The translations under genes and the position numbers were made by a program. This document shows positions 31,515 through 40,503 of a DNA stretch of 49,181 nt, one piece after another. Each line of letters opens with the position of its first letter. Position 1 is the stretch's first letter. The notes under the pieces are model-generated. The model did no database searches, had not been told where the DNA came from, and worked only from the letters and a program-made list of their open reading frames with translations. The DNA comes from Pseudomonadota bacterium. GTDB lineage: Bacteria > Pseudomonadota > Gammaproteobacteria > Burkholderiales > JABEVD01. The stretch is from positions 1-49,181 of the forward strand of contig JAJZRP010000009.1 in assembly GCA_021802655.1 (NCBI GenBank), read 5' to 3'.

Positions 31515-33398
31515 CTACCTGCTCCTTGCCAACCTGACGGTATTGCGCCCGCCCTTTTTGGCTTCGTAGAGCGCATTGTCGGCGGCCTTGATCAGAATTT
31601 CGAAGCTTTTCATGGCGGGGCGCCTGGAGGCCACTCCAATGCTGATGGTCAGTTTGAGCTTGATGTTGCCCTTGACGAAGTGGGCGGATTCGACTGCCGC
31701 CCTGAAGCGTTCGGCACAATTCATCGCTGCAGTTGCGCTGGCGTTCGGCAGGATCGCGAGGAACTCTTCGCCGCCGAAGCGGCAGATCGCATCCTGGGTT
31801 CTCAGGGCGCCGCGCAGAGTCAGGGCGAGATGGCTGATGACTTCGTCACCTATGTCGTGACCGTGGATGTCGTTGACCGATTTGAATTTGTCGATATCGA
31901 TCACCAGGCAGGACAGGATCTGGGTGCGCTTCCACTCGGTTGCCAGGCGCTCGATGGCATAGCGCCTGTTGGGCAGGCCGGAGAGTTGGTCGGTCAGGGA
32001 AGCCCTTTGGGCGCGCCGGTTGGCTACCGCCAGTTCGGCTGCGACGTTGCGCAGCGATTCGCTCTGGCTCTGCAACTCTTCCCTCATTCTGATGAAGCGC
32101 TGTCCGGCCAGTATCCGGGCGGCGAGTTCCATCGCGCCGTAGGGTTTGGTCATCACGGCATCCGCTCCCACCCCGAGGGCGGCCACGAGTCCTTCCTCGC
32201 CTTTCTCCGGGGTCATGAGGATCAGGTACACGAATTTGCCGGCGGGCACTTCGCGCAGTGCCTTTACGAAATCCAGTCCTGCCGAAAGATCGCAAATGAT
32301 GAGTTGGGGATCGGTGTCCAGCGCGAGTTGCAGGGCGTCCCTGGAGTTGGTGGCGATTTCGACGGCATGGCCCAGGGAGGAAACTTCGTGACTGAGCCGC
32401 CCCAGAGCCGGCATGTCGTCCCCGGCCAGCATGATCCTCAGGGGGAATTCCAGGTGGGGATTTTGCTTCGCTTCGTGATCCGGTTCGTCCTGAGGCAGGG
32501 AGGCGATCATTTCGGCGAAATTGGGCAGCTCCCGGCTCGGGACCTCGAGCACCCTGCTCCATTCCTGCCATTGGGCAACAGCTTCGTTGCTCAGTGCCAC
32601 AAAATCGTCCGGATCGAGATTCCACTTGGCGGCCATGTCGATGAGTTCGGGGATGCTGCGCATGATCGCTTTCTCTCCGGAGACGAACTTCTCCGAGAGC
32701 AGATCTGCGAAATGCCAGATTCTGCAAAGGCTGCGCTCTCTGGAACCTACCGGAAAATCGGTCGATTCGGGGTTTCTGTGGTGGCTTGCAGTATCGGCGA
32801 ACATCGGGGGGAGCATCCAGTCCTCGAGCAGGGCTGCGGTCAGTTCGACATGGTCCGTCTCGAAACGTGCCTTCTCCCATGCCAGCTGATCCGGATGGGA
32901 AAGGCCGCTTGAAAGGATTTCGGAATAGGCGACGGGGTAGAGGGTCGCCAATGCAAGCGTCCCGATGTTGCCCAAGAGCGCGCCGATGAAGCATTCCTCG
33001 GGCTGTGCGACCCGCTCCCGCTCGCAGAGCATCTGGGCGATGATGGCGCTTGCCAGAGACTTGGACCAGAAGCGCATGTAGTCGAAATGCTTGCAGGCGC
33101 CCCTGCGGTTCCCGGCAAGAATGGAGAATCCGACCACGAGTTGCCTTGTGGCGTCGAGACCGAGCAGGTTGATTGCGCTGGAGACCGAAGCAATGGAACG
33201 GGTACCCGCTTTGAGGATATTCGCGCTTTTGATCAGCTTGCCGCTGAGGGCGGGATCTGCTTTTACGACATGAGCTATTTCGGAAAGGGATACGTCCGGT
33301 TTTCGGGTAAGCGCGAATATGGCAAGCGCGACACCCATCGGGGAAGGGAGGTCGCCACTGGCCTTCAGTTCTTCGAAATGAAGCTTGAGTTTTGTCAT
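31515..33398 (-). CDS. HDOD - receiver - GGDEF signalling protein
   Basis: 627 residues. N-terminal HDOD domain (about 15-280; LSEIAHVVKADPALSGKLIK, INLLGLDATRQLVVGFSIL). A receiver-like domain at about 318-440 (LRIMLAGDDMPALGRLSHEV, LIICDLSAGLDFVKAL with the candidate phospho-Asp, then MTKPYGAMELAARIL), and a C-terminal GGDEF domain (about 470-627; DQLSGLPNRRYAIERL, RFGGEEFLAILP). The GGEEF signature is intact, so diguanylate cyclase activity is likely. Signal unknown. A 27-bp tandem repeat lies just upstream of its start, which may govern its expression. Divergent from the gamma-glutamyltranspeptidase gene. Confidence 0.9.
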   Translation of the reverse strand: MTKLKLHFEELKASGDLPSPMGVALAIFALTRKPDVSLSEIAHVVKADPALSGKLIKSANILKAGTRSIASVSSAINLLGLDATRQLVVGFSILAGNRRGACKHFDYMRFWSKSLASAIIAQMLCERERVAQPEECFIGALLGNIGTLALATLYPVAYSEILSSGLSHPDQLAWEKARFETDHVELTAALLEDWMLPPMFADTASHHRNPESTDFPVGSRERSLCRIWHFADLLSEKFVSGEKAIMRSIPELIDMAAKWNLDPDDFVALSNEAVAQWQEWSRVLEVPSRELPNFAEMIASLPQDEPDHEAKQNPHLEFPLRIMLAGDDMPALGRLSHEVSSLGHAVEIATNSRDALQLALDTDPQLIICDLSAGLDFVKALREVPAGKFVYLILMTPEKGEEGLVAALGVGADAVMTKPYGAMELAARILAGQRFIRMREELQSQSESLRNVAAELAVANRRAQRASLTDQLSGLPNRRYAIERLATEWKRTQILSCLVIDIDKFKSVNDIHGHDIGDEVISHLALTLRGALRTQDAICRFGGEEFLAILPNASATAAMNCAERFRAAVESAHFVKGNIKLKLTISIGVASRRPAMKSFEILIKAADNALYEAKKGGRNTVRLARSR

Positions 33399-33411
33399 GC
33401 AGGGATTCCCT

Positions 33412-33465
33412 TTTTGTTTATTGTCGAAACTATTCTAGTTTTGTTTATTGTCGAAGGCATTCTAG
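33412..33465. repeat. 27-bp tandem repeat between the HDOD-GGDEF and ggt genes
   Basis: Two adjoining copies, 33412-33438 and 33439-33465, share TTTTGTTTATTGTCGAA and ATTCTAG and differ only in three middle bases (ACT versus GGC): 24 of 27 identical. Read toward the HDOD-GGDEF gene, each copy holds TTCGACA and CTAGAAT-like words. It could be a duplicated operator or replication slippage. Confidence 0.75.
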
Positions 33466-33545
33466 GCCTAAATAATCAAATGCTGTAATAACTTTTACGT
33501 TGTGCGATCCATGTTACGATGGCGAATCGGAATGCCAAATTGACC

Positions 33546-35285
33546 ATGAAACCTGATGGATTCAGCTTGTTGTGGGGTGCGGTTCTTGCCGTATGGCTGG
33601 GTTCGGCTGCGTCCGCTGCGGGGTATATCCCTCCGGAAGCCGCTACCGGCCTCGGGCCTGTCGGCCATGTGCAGGGCAGGCGTGGCGCAATCGCAGCAGC
33701 CAATCCCCTTGCCGTGAAGGCGGGTATGGCCATGCTGGAAAAGGGGGGAAATGCGGTCGATGCAACTATCGCCGTCCAGATGGTGTTGAATCTCGTCGAG
33801 CCGCAGTCCTCCGGAATAGGTGGAGGCGCTTTTCTGCTCCATTATTCCAAGGACGGCAGGATTGCCGCTTTCGACGGCAGGGAGGTGGCTCCTGCCGCCG
33901 ACACTCCGGCCCTTTTCCTGGATGCAGGGGGCAGGCCGCTGAAATTCTACGATGCCGTGATCGGCGGCAGGTCGGTCGGGGTTCCGGGCATCCTGCGCAT
34001 GCTGGAGGCAGTTCACAGGGAACATGGAAAGCTGCCCTGGGCGACATTGTTCGGCCCGGCCATCGCGCTTTGCGAGCAGGGTTTCCCGGTTTCCCCCAGG
34101 CTCCATGCCCTGCTGCTGAGGGACAAGTTTTTGCCGCTCCAGGAAAAAGCGAAGGCTTACTTCTATCATGCTGACGGCAGTCCCATGGACGTCGGGGAGA
34201 AGCTGAGAAATCCGGATCTCGCCGGAGTTTTTCGGGAAATCGCCAAGGATGGGGCGGATGCCTTCTACAAGGGCAAAATAGCTCGGGACATCGTGGCTGC
34301 AGTGCGCGGGCAGAAGAAAAACCCCGGACTCATGACCGAAGCCGATCTTTCAGGCTACCGTGCCGTCGAGCGCAGCCCGGTATGCGGAAATTACCGGGCC
34401 TACAGGATATGCGGGATGCCTCCCCCCAGTTCCGGCGGGGTTGCCGTATTGCAGATTCTCGGCATGCTGTCCAGGTTCGACATGAAAGGGCAGCCCGAAT
34501 CCCTCCGGGCCGTTCACCTGATGGCGGAAGCCGAAAGGCTGGCTTTTGCCGACAGGGACCGCTATCTCGCCGACCCCGATTTCGAAACCGTTCCGCTTTT
34601 AGGACTCGTCGACCCCGGCTACCTCGCATCGCGCTCATCCCTCATCAAGGACGAGCGGGCCATGGAAAAGGCTTTCCCCGGGGAGCCTCCCGGCTCCGCC
34701 CAGTTGAAGACCGAGGGGGGGAGCGCCATGGAATTTCATTCCACCAGCCAGATTTCAGTGGTCGACCGCTGGGGGAATGCGGTTTCCATGACGACTTCGA
34801 TCGAGGACGGCTTCGGAAGCCGCGTGATGGTGGACGGCTTCCTGCTCAACAACGAACTGACCGATTTCTCTTTCGAGCCCGAGCGGGAAGGCAGGCCCGT
34901 AGCCAACCGCGTGGAGCCCGGAAAGCGCCCCAGGAGTTCGATGGCGCCGACCCTGGTGTTCGACGGGAAGGGACTCGTCGCCGTACTGGGCTCTCCGGGC
35001 GGGCCTTTCATCATAGACAGTGTAACCAAGACCCTGGTGGCCCTGCTCGACTGGAATCTCGGCATGGAGGACGCAATAGCCCTGCCCAATGCCGGGAGCA
35101 TCGGCGGGCCGGTCCTGCTGGAGAAGGGGACTCGCCTGGAAAACCTGAAGGAACCCCTGGAAAAAATTGGCCACGAAGTCCGCATCATGGACCTCAACAG
35201 CGGGGTGCAAGGGGTGGAAAGGACATCGACCGGATGGGAAGGGGGGGCCGACCCGAGGAGAGAGGGCATCGTCCTCGGGTACTGA
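33546..35285 (+). CDS. ggt: Gamma-glutamyltranspeptidase
   Basis: 579 residues from ATG 33546, with a signal peptide (SLLWGAVLAVWLGSAASAAG). The enzyme matures by self-cleavage and moves or hydrolyses gamma-glutamyl groups, for example of glutathione, in the periplasm. Seen: AAANPLAVKAGMAMLEKGGN then AVDATIAVQMVLNLVEPQSS, GIGGGAFLL, the catalytic threonine Thr400 in HSTSQISVVD, GFGSRVMVDGFLLNNELTDF, and the oxyanion-type RPRSSMAPTLVF with GSPGGPFIID. The upstream ATG 33519 is in frame but would lengthen the signal awkwardly; neither start has a strong ribosome-binding site. Confidence 0.94.
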   Translation: MKPDGFSLLWGAVLAVWLGSAASAAGYIPPEAATGLGPVGHVQGRRGAIAAANPLAVKAGMAMLEKGGNAVDATIAVQMVLNLVEPQSSGIGGGAFLLHYSKDGRIAAFDGREVAPAADTPALFLDAGGRPLKFYDAVIGGRSVGVPGILRMLEAVHREHGKLPWATLFGPAIALCEQGFPVSPRLHALLLRDKFLPLQEKAKAYFYHADGSPMDVGEKLRNPDLAGVFREIAKDGADAFYKGKIARDIVAAVRGQKKNPGLMTEADLSGYRAVERSPVCGNYRAYRICGMPPPSSGGVAVLQILGMLSRFDMKGQPESLRAVHLMAEAERLAFADRDRYLADPDFETVPLLGLVDPGYLASRSSLIKDERAMEKAFPGEPPGSAQLKTEGGSAMEFHSTSQISVVDRWGNAVSMTTSIEDGFGSRVMVDGFLLNNELTDFSFEPEREGRPVANRVEPGKRPRSSMAPTLVFDGKGLVAVLGSPGGPFIIDSVTKTLVALLDWNLGMEDAIALPNAGSIGGPVLLEKGTRLENLKEPLEKIGHEVRIMDLNSGVQGVERTSTGWEGGADPRREGIVLGY

Positions 35286-35300
35286 ATACAACGCCCTTCC

Positions 35301-36278
35301 TCAGGAGTGCATCAGGGGCGTTTCCTCCATGAGCGAAACCTGTTCTTTCAGTTCGAGTATCCTGTCCTGCCAGTAGCGCTGCGTGTTGAACCAGGGAAAA
35401 GCTGCCGGAAAGGCCGGGTCGTCCCAGCGCTTCGCCAGCCAGGCGCTGTAGTGGATCAGGCGCAATGTCCTCAGGGCTTCGACAAGGTGCAATTGCCTCA
35501 TGTCGAAATCGCAGAAATTCTCGTAGCCGGAAAGCACCATCCCGAGTTGCCGCGTCATATCCTGGCGATCTCCCGACAGGATCAGCCAGAGATCCTGCAC
35601 CGCCGGTCCCATGAGGCTGTCGTCGAAATCCACGAAATGGGGGCCGTCGTCCGTCCAGAGCATGTTCCCGGCATGGCAGTCGCCGTGCAGGCGGATGGGA
35701 GAATAGTCGCCTGCGCGTTCGAATGCGCGCCGGGCGCCATTCAGGGCCAGTTCGGCAACGCGCTTATAGGCTTCGCTCAGGTCTTCCGGAATGAAGCCGT
35801 TCGACAGCAGGAAATCACGGGGTTCCTCCCCGAAACTGGCGATATCCAGGGAAGGGCGCGCCCTGTAGGCATCGAGCGCCCCGACGGCATGTATCCTTCC
35901 CAGGAATCGCCCGATCCATTCCAGCGTGTCCTCCCTGTCCAGATCCGGGGCTCTTCCGCCGCGCTTCTCGAAAACTGCAAACCTGAAGTCCCCGAATTCG
36001 TGCAATGTTTTTCCCCCTAGCTCAAGTGCGGGGACGACGGGGATTTCATTTGCAAAAAGGCTGCCCACGAAGGCATGCTCTTCCAGTATGGCTGCATTCG
36101 ACCAGCGCCCCCTGCGATAGAATTTCGCGACCAGAGGCGGCCCCGTTTCCATGCCCACCTGGTAGACGCGGTTTTCGTAGCTGTTGAGGGCGAGCAGACG
36201 TCCGTTGCCGTTCAATCCAACGCTTTGCAGGCTGTCAAGGATGGCGTCCGGTGTGAGCGAGGAAAAAGGCGCAGTCAT
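35301..36278 (-). CDS. srkA: SrkA/YihE-like protein kinase
   Basis: 325 residues from ATG 36278 (ATG 36287 is equally possible). Aminoglycoside-phosphotransferase-type fold: SYENRVYQVGMETGPPLVAK with the ATP-binding lysine, then the catalytic loop LHGDCHAGNMLW and metal-binding FVDFDDSLMGPAVQDLWLIL. Length and order fit the stress-response kinase SrkA (about 328 residues in E. coli), which phosphorylates Ser/Thr and protects against stress-induced death. Converges with ggt, 15 nt apart. No gene for a target protein is obvious nearby. Confidence 0.88.
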   Translation of the reverse strand: MTAPFSSLTPDAILDSLQSVGLNGNGRLLALNSYENRVYQVGMETGPPLVAKFYRRGRWSNAAILEEHAFVGSLFANEIPVVPALELGGKTLHEFGDFRFAVFEKRGGRAPDLDREDTLEWIGRFLGRIHAVGALDAYRARPSLDIASFGEEPRDFLLSNGFIPEDLSEAYKRVAELALNGARRAFERAGDYSPIRLHGDCHAGNMLWTDDGPHFVDFDDSLMGPAVQDLWLILSGDRQDMTRQLGMVLSGYENFCDFDMRQLHLVEALRTLRLIHYSAWLAKRWDDPAFPAAFPWFNTQRYWQDRILELKEQVSLMEETPLMHS

Positions 36279-36351
36279 GCGCACCATTTTACATGCTTCG
36301 GGATATGTTTCCCCGGAACTTTGCGAGTAGGTGCCGCCTGTTCCCCCGAAT

Positions 36352-36405
36352 CGACCGTTCGTCGACTGCCTGCGCCGCTGATTCCCCAAGCCCGACCATG
36401 CGTCG
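36352..36405. promoter_or_regulatory. Two CGAC-N5-GTCG dyads before the secreted-protein gene
   Basis: Dyads at 36352-36364 and 36393-36405 share CGAC-N5-GTCG, 41 bp apart. Just downstream, TTGTCT (36414-36419), 17 nt, TAAATT (36437-36442) could be a sigma-70 promoter for the gene at 36475. Binding protein unknown. Confidence 0.35.
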
Positions 36406-36474
36406 GATTATCCTTGTCTGGATAGAAAATTGTCCCTAAATTAGGCTCGTGCAACCATCTCGAAAGGAAGCATC

Positions 36475-37263
36475 ATGAGAACCAACAAGCTGACCATGCT
36501 CATGGGCGCCCTCTTGCTCGGCCTTCCCGCCTTCGCCGTGGCGTGTACAGGAACAGTCGTTTCGGCCTGCGGCCTTCAGATCGTGAAGTCGATCTGCGGA
36601 GCGTCGAACGCCAGGACTGACACCGACCCCGATGAGCAGTACGAACTCCACGGCCCCACCGACGGTCATTCCGACAGGACGCAGACCGATGACATCGGCC
36701 ATACGGACGGGAACAATACCTACAGGCAGGACGACAGCATAGCGCCTTCCGCCTATGGTGCACAGAAAAGCAATTACAGCTTCAACTACACCGATCCTTA
36801 CGGCAATGCCCACCATGTCGACTGGAACGAACGCATGGGCACTTCTCCTGACGGCAAGATCACCATCTGCCACAGGATGGGCGGGGCCAGGGTCACGCTC
36901 GATGTGCCCGACGATCAGATTAACGGCGTCAAGGCGCACGGCCACGGCGACCACGACATGGATACATTGGGGCGCTGCGAAGACCAGGAGGATGCATCGG
37001 GGAACGACGACCCGGCCAAGATCGCCGCTGCGACCAAGCTGAGCCAGAATACCTCGGTCACGGGCAGCGTGGCGGCCTGCCTGGACGCTCCTGCTGGAAC
37101 GAGCATGACAGTCAGTCTTGCCAACGGCACCATATGGACCGGGCCTGCGCCGGGATGCAATGCGGCTGGAATATCCTGCAGCGTTCCCTTCGGCGGGGCC
37201 GCGAACGGTTCGTTGTCTTTCCATTCAGGGCCGGACCGGGGCGGCGTCAGGACGCTGCGCTGA
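36475..37263 (+). CDS. Secreted cysteine-containing protein with an ICH...HGHGD motif
   Basis: 262 residues; signal peptide about 1-22 (MLMGALLLGLPAFAVACTG); because a Cys follows AVA it could also be a lipoprotein. A polar linker rich in Asp, Thr and Gly (30-95) leads to GKITICHRMGGARVTLDVPD, then HGHGDHDMDTLGRC. The pattern K-x-T-I-C-H...V-x-x-x-x-I/L-x-x-H-x-x-H-G-D...C occurs in many bacterial surface proteins; its role is not known to me. The tail contains two or three more cysteines and ends SGPDRGGVRTLR. GAAAGGAAG precedes the ATG. Function not assigned. Confidence 0.75.
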   Translation: MRTNKLTMLMGALLLGLPAFAVACTGTVVSACGLQIVKSICGASNARTDTDPDEQYELHGPTDGHSDRTQTDDIGHTDGNNTYRQDDSIAPSAYGAQKSNYSFNYTDPYGNAHHVDWNERMGTSPDGKITICHRMGGARVTLDVPDDQINGVKAHGHGDHDMDTLGRCEDQEDASGNDDPAKIAAATKLSQNTSVTGSVAACLDAPAGTSMTVSLANGTIWTGPAPGCNAAGISCSVPFGGAANGSLSFHSGPDRGGVRTLR

Positions 37264-37351
37264 GGCTGCTGTAGCGCAGCGATCCGGATAGTATTGACCG
37301 GGATGGTCAGACTGGGTATGGTGTCGCTCTGAAAATCCCGGAAAGGCCGGA

Positions 37352-38098
37352 ATGGATCAATATGCGCAGGTGGCGGTAGCGCTCGCCGCCCTGACACTTC
37401 TCGCCGTCGAGTCACTGTGGCCGAACCATCGTGAGTCGTTTGACTGGCGCTGGGTCGCTCGTGCACTGGGTCTGACCCTGATGGGCACGGCGTTGGTGAT
37501 CGCTGCCAGCGACGTATTCGATCCCTGGCTGCAGTCAGTGAAGCTCTTTCCCGCTGCAAGCCGCCGCCTGGCCACCTGGCCTGCTCCCCTTTCCGGCCTG
37601 CTCGGGTACTATTGCGTAACCTTCCTGGTCTACTGGTGGCACAGAATGCGTCATGCGAGCGGCTTGCTCTGGCGGATTTTCCACCAGATACATCACAGCC
37701 CCGCGCGAATCGAGGTGCTGACGACCTTTTACGCCCATCCTGCCGACTTTGCATCCAACGCTTTCATCATCAGCCTGGTCGCCTATGCCCTGCTCGGGCT
37801 CGGGCCTGTGGCTTCAGGCTGGTGCCTGTTCTGGGTCGGGCTGTTCGACACGTGGGAGCATACCAATGTCAGGACTCCCGTCTGGCTGGGTTATTTTATC
37901 GTCCGTCCCGAGATGCACAGGGTCCACCACGAGTTTGAAAAGCATTCGAAGAACTACGGCATACCGATATGGGACATGCTGTTCGGCACCTTTGAAAATT
38001 CCGCGAGGCGCGTTTCACGCTGCGGTTTCGACGAGGAAAAGGAAGGGCGCCTGCTCGCCATGCTGGCCGTTCGCGACGTGCATCGGACTGAGGGCTGA
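37352..38098 (+). CDS. Sterol desaturase / fatty acid hydroxylase superfamily protein
   Basis: 248 residues. Membrane di-iron enzyme with the histidine clusters HRMRH (near 97), HQIHH (near 111) and, after two more helices, HRVHHEFEKHSKNYG (near 190). Several hydrophobic helices (VALAALTLLAVESLW, LTLMGTALVIAASDVF, FIISLVAYALLGLGPVA). Members hydroxylate or desaturate lipids using oxygen; the substrate is not readable. It starts 88 nt after the secreted-protein gene and converges with the ankyrin gene. Confidence 0.9.
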   Translation: MDQYAQVAVALAALTLLAVESLWPNHRESFDWRWVARALGLTLMGTALVIAASDVFDPWLQSVKLFPAASRRLATWPAPLSGLLGYYCVTFLVYWWHRMRHASGLLWRIFHQIHHSPARIEVLTTFYAHPADFASNAFIISLVAYALLGLGPVASGWCLFWVGLFDTWEHTNVRTPVWLGYFIVRPEMHRVHHEFEKHSKNYGIPIWDMLFGTFENSARRVSRCGFDEEKEGRLLAMLAVRDVHRTEG

Positions 38099-38115
38099 TG
38101 CCCGTCGATCCGGCT

Positions 38116-38586
38116 TCAGCGTTTTTCGAGCTTCGCGAAGGTCACCACCTTGGCAGCGGAAGAGGGCGTGGAGCCGCAGCTTCCGACTTCCCCGGATAGC
38201 ATCTCGGCCTCCCAGAGCAGGTTGATGACGTCGATATAGTTTTTGTCCGTCGCCATTTGCAGTGCGGTTCTGCCGCCCTCGTTCCTGGCGCGTACCTGCG
38301 CACCGGCCTTGAGCAGCACTTCCACCACGCCTGCCTCCCCGTAGCCTGCCGCAAGCATCAGGGGCCTGATGCCGTAGCCTATCGGTTTCTCGAAATCCGC
38401 ACCTGCCTGAATCAGCGCTTCGACGACTTCCGGAAACCCCCTGTCGATCTCGGGATTGTGGCAGGCCATGAAGAGGGCAGTCCAGCCCCTTTCGTCCGCC
38501 GCGTCGACCTCCGCTCCGTTTTTCAGAAGCGACTTCACCAATGAAATGTTTCCCGACTTCACAGCCTCGAAAAGCTTCACCGACAT
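38116..38586 (-). CDS. Ankyrin-repeat protein
   Basis: 156 residues from ATG 38586, preceded by GGAGG. Four ankyrin units: KLFEAVKSGNISLVKSLLKN, GAEVDAADERGWTALFMACH, EVVEALIQAGADFEKPIGYG, IRPLMLAAGYGEAGVVEVLL then ARNEGGRTALQMATDKNYID. No signal peptide. Ankyrin domains bind other proteins; partner unknown. The C-terminal 35 residues (EVGSCGSTPSSAAKVVTFAK) are outside the repeats. The open frame reaches back to 38787 but lacks repeat homology there. Confidence 0.88.
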   Translation of the reverse strand: MSVKLFEAVKSGNISLVKSLLKNGAEVDAADERGWTALFMACHNPEIDRGFPEVVEALIQAGADFEKPIGYGIRPLMLAAGYGEAGVVEVLLKAGAQVRARNEGGRTALQMATDKNYIDVINLLWEAEMLSGEVGSCGSTPSSAAKVVTFAKLEKR

Positions 38587-38746
38587 GGCATTTCCTCCGT
38601 TCAATATTCGAGAATCATTATAATCTTTTTTGCCGAAAGACCTAGCGATCTCCAGCGTCATCACGCGGCTGCAGTAGCTCAGGTTTTCCGGGGATATAAT
38701 GTTCGCGGACAGGCGCAAATACAGAGGGGAGAGGGATTCCCCGGAA

Positions 38747-39475
38747 TCATCCTCGTCCCCGTTTTCCTTGACGAATGCCTTGTTCATCTGATCGATTTTC
38801 CGCTATTTTGCAGGCATGGCGGCGCCAGTTTTTTCCAGGGCGGCCCTTTTTCAGCATCCACCATTTGAGGAGCGCCGCCTCGAAATCGGGGAAAGTTCCT
38901 GAGTCGGCCCAGATTCTGGTCAGAATCAGCAGCGTTCTGCCTTCGTTTCCAGGATGTTCGGGAAGGTAGCCGAGTTCCCTGGCTGCAATGATCGCGGGCC
39001 TGGAAAGCGCAGGCTGTGCCTTTTCCCACAGCCCCCTCATTTCCCTGAGGAAAATGTTCGTCGTGACCGGGCCGATGCCCTTGCCGAGCGCCATCAATCT
39101 GTTTTCCAGATCGGCAGGGCCGGAGGACTCACTGTGAAGCCGGTTCAGGTCTCCTCCGTAACGAGACTTCAGATTTTCAGCGACTTCCAGAAGCTTCGCT
39201 GCTGTCTTGAAGTCGTATCTGGCATAGCCTCCCTTGTCCAGGATTTCGACGAGATCTTGCCATCCTTTCGCAAGGATCGACTCGATGGAGAGCGCATCAT
39301 GTTTTTCGAAAGAACGGTATGTTCTTCCGGCAATCTTCCTGGAAATTCTGGCGCCGAAAAGGAGCGAGGCGAGCAGCCACTTGAAGAGTTCGTTCGGTTG
39401 CAGCGAAGAGAGATCAATTCCCAGTTCAACGGAAAATCGCCCGCCCGTTGCCTCCACGAGTTCGCGAGGCCTCAT
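38747..39475 (-). CDS. Helix-hairpin-helix (endonuclease III-like) protein
   Basis: 242 residues. Helical protein with LFKWLLASLLFGARISRKIA at the N-terminal part and a helix-hairpin-helix LMALGKGIGPVTTNIFLREM near residue 128, the arrangement of the HhH-GPD base-excision superfamily. I do not see the Lys and Asp of endonuclease III in standard context or a C-terminal iron-sulfur cysteine cluster, so catalytic activity is unclear. AGGAG lies 7 nt before ATG. Divergent from the capA-like gene, 38 bp away. Confidence 0.7.
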   Translation of the reverse strand: MRPRELVEATGGRFSVELGIDLSSLQPNELFKWLLASLLFGARISRKIAGRTYRSFEKHDALSIESILAKGWQDLVEILDKGGYARYDFKTAAKLLEVAENLKSRYGGDLNRLHSESSGPADLENRLMALGKGIGPVTTNIFLREMRGLWEKAQPALSRPAIIAARELGYLPEHPGNEGRTLLILTRIWADSGTFPDFEAALLKWWMLKKGRPGKNWRRHACKIAENRSDEQGIRQGKRGRG

Positions 39476-39513
39476 GATTCGCTCCTGGACTATGATCCAG
39501 TATAGGAGGCAGC

Positions 39514-40497
39514 ATGGAAAAGACGAAGCTGATATTGGGCGGAGATGTCATGCTCGGCAGAGATGTCGGGCATTGGATAAAAAGGGAGGGGACGGAATAT
39601 CCTCTGGGAAAGATTTCCCCGATACTGAATCGTGCGGATCTTGTCATAATCAACCTGGAGTGCGCGATCACATCCTCTGAGGCCATCTGGAAAGGAGCGC
39701 CTAAAGCTTTTTATTTCGGTGCGCCTGTGGAGGCCGCGAATAGTCTTGCGCGGGCCGGAATCGACATTGTCAGCCTCGCCAACAACCATATCCTCGATTT
39801 TGGCTACGGCGGGCTGGACGATACCCTGAAGCTTCTCGATGAATCCGGCATGGGTCATGCAGGGGCGGGCAGGAACAGTCTGGAGGCTTCGAGCCCGGCT
39901 TTTGCCGAAAGAAACGGAATCACGTTCGGAATGGCAGCTTTCTGCGACCATCAGGAGGATTTTTCCGCTGGACCTTCCTCTCCCGGCATCAATTATGTCG
40001 ATCTTGACGACGAAAAAGCTGCGCTCTCGCGGTTTCAGGATATGCTTGAGAAAATGGGTTCTGTGGACTGGCCCATGCTTTCCCTCCACTGGGGGCCGAA
40101 CATGGTCAATCGCCCTTCCCGGCAATTCAGGAAACTGGCCAGGGCCGTGATTGACATGGGTTACGGTGTGCTCTACGGGCACAGCGCCCATGTATTTCAG
40201 GGGGTGGAAATCTACAAAGGGCGACCGATCCTTTATGCCTGTGGCGACCTTGTCGACGATTATTACGTCGATCCGGAATTCATGAACGACCACCAGCTTC
40301 TTTTCGAACTGGAGCTTGCGCGCACCCGCCTCGAAAAAATACGCATCCATCCGGTCCACATTGGAGACTGCAGGGCGACTCCCGCAGTTGGCGCGCAGCA
40401 TGAATTCGTGGTCAGGCGTATTGCCGCGCTCTGCCGTGAAATGGGAACGGAAGTCGGCCGGAATGCGGCAGGTTTTCCGGAAATCGTCCCGGAGTGA
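39514..40497 (+). CDS. CapA-family metallophosphoesterase-like protein
   Basis: 327 residues. LILGGDVMLGRDVGHWI at the start, ADLVIINLECAIT, AGIDIVSLANNHILDFGYGG, and LSLHWGPNM with YGHSAHVFQGVEIYKGRPIL are the conserved blocks of the CapA/PgsA family, which accompanies poly-gamma-glutamate capsule synthesis and has a metallophosphatase fold. No signal peptide is seen and no pgsB/C genes are nearby, so capsule synthesis is doubtful. GGAGG precedes ATG 39514. Confidence 0.88.
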   Translation: MEKTKLILGGDVMLGRDVGHWIKREGTEYPLGKISPILNRADLVIINLECAITSSEAIWKGAPKAFYFGAPVEAANSLARAGIDIVSLANNHILDFGYGGLDDTLKLLDESGMGHAGAGRNSLEASSPAFAERNGITFGMAAFCDHQEDFSAGPSSPGINYVDLDDEKAALSRFQDMLEKMGSVDWPMLSLHWGPNMVNRPSRQFRKLARAVIDMGYGVLYGHSAHVFQGVEIYKGRPILYACGDLVDDYYVDPEFMNDHQLLFELELARTRLEKIRIHPVHIGDCRATPAVGAQHEFVVRRIAALCREMGTEVGRNAAGFPEIVPE

Positions 40498-40503
40498 AGC
40501 ATT

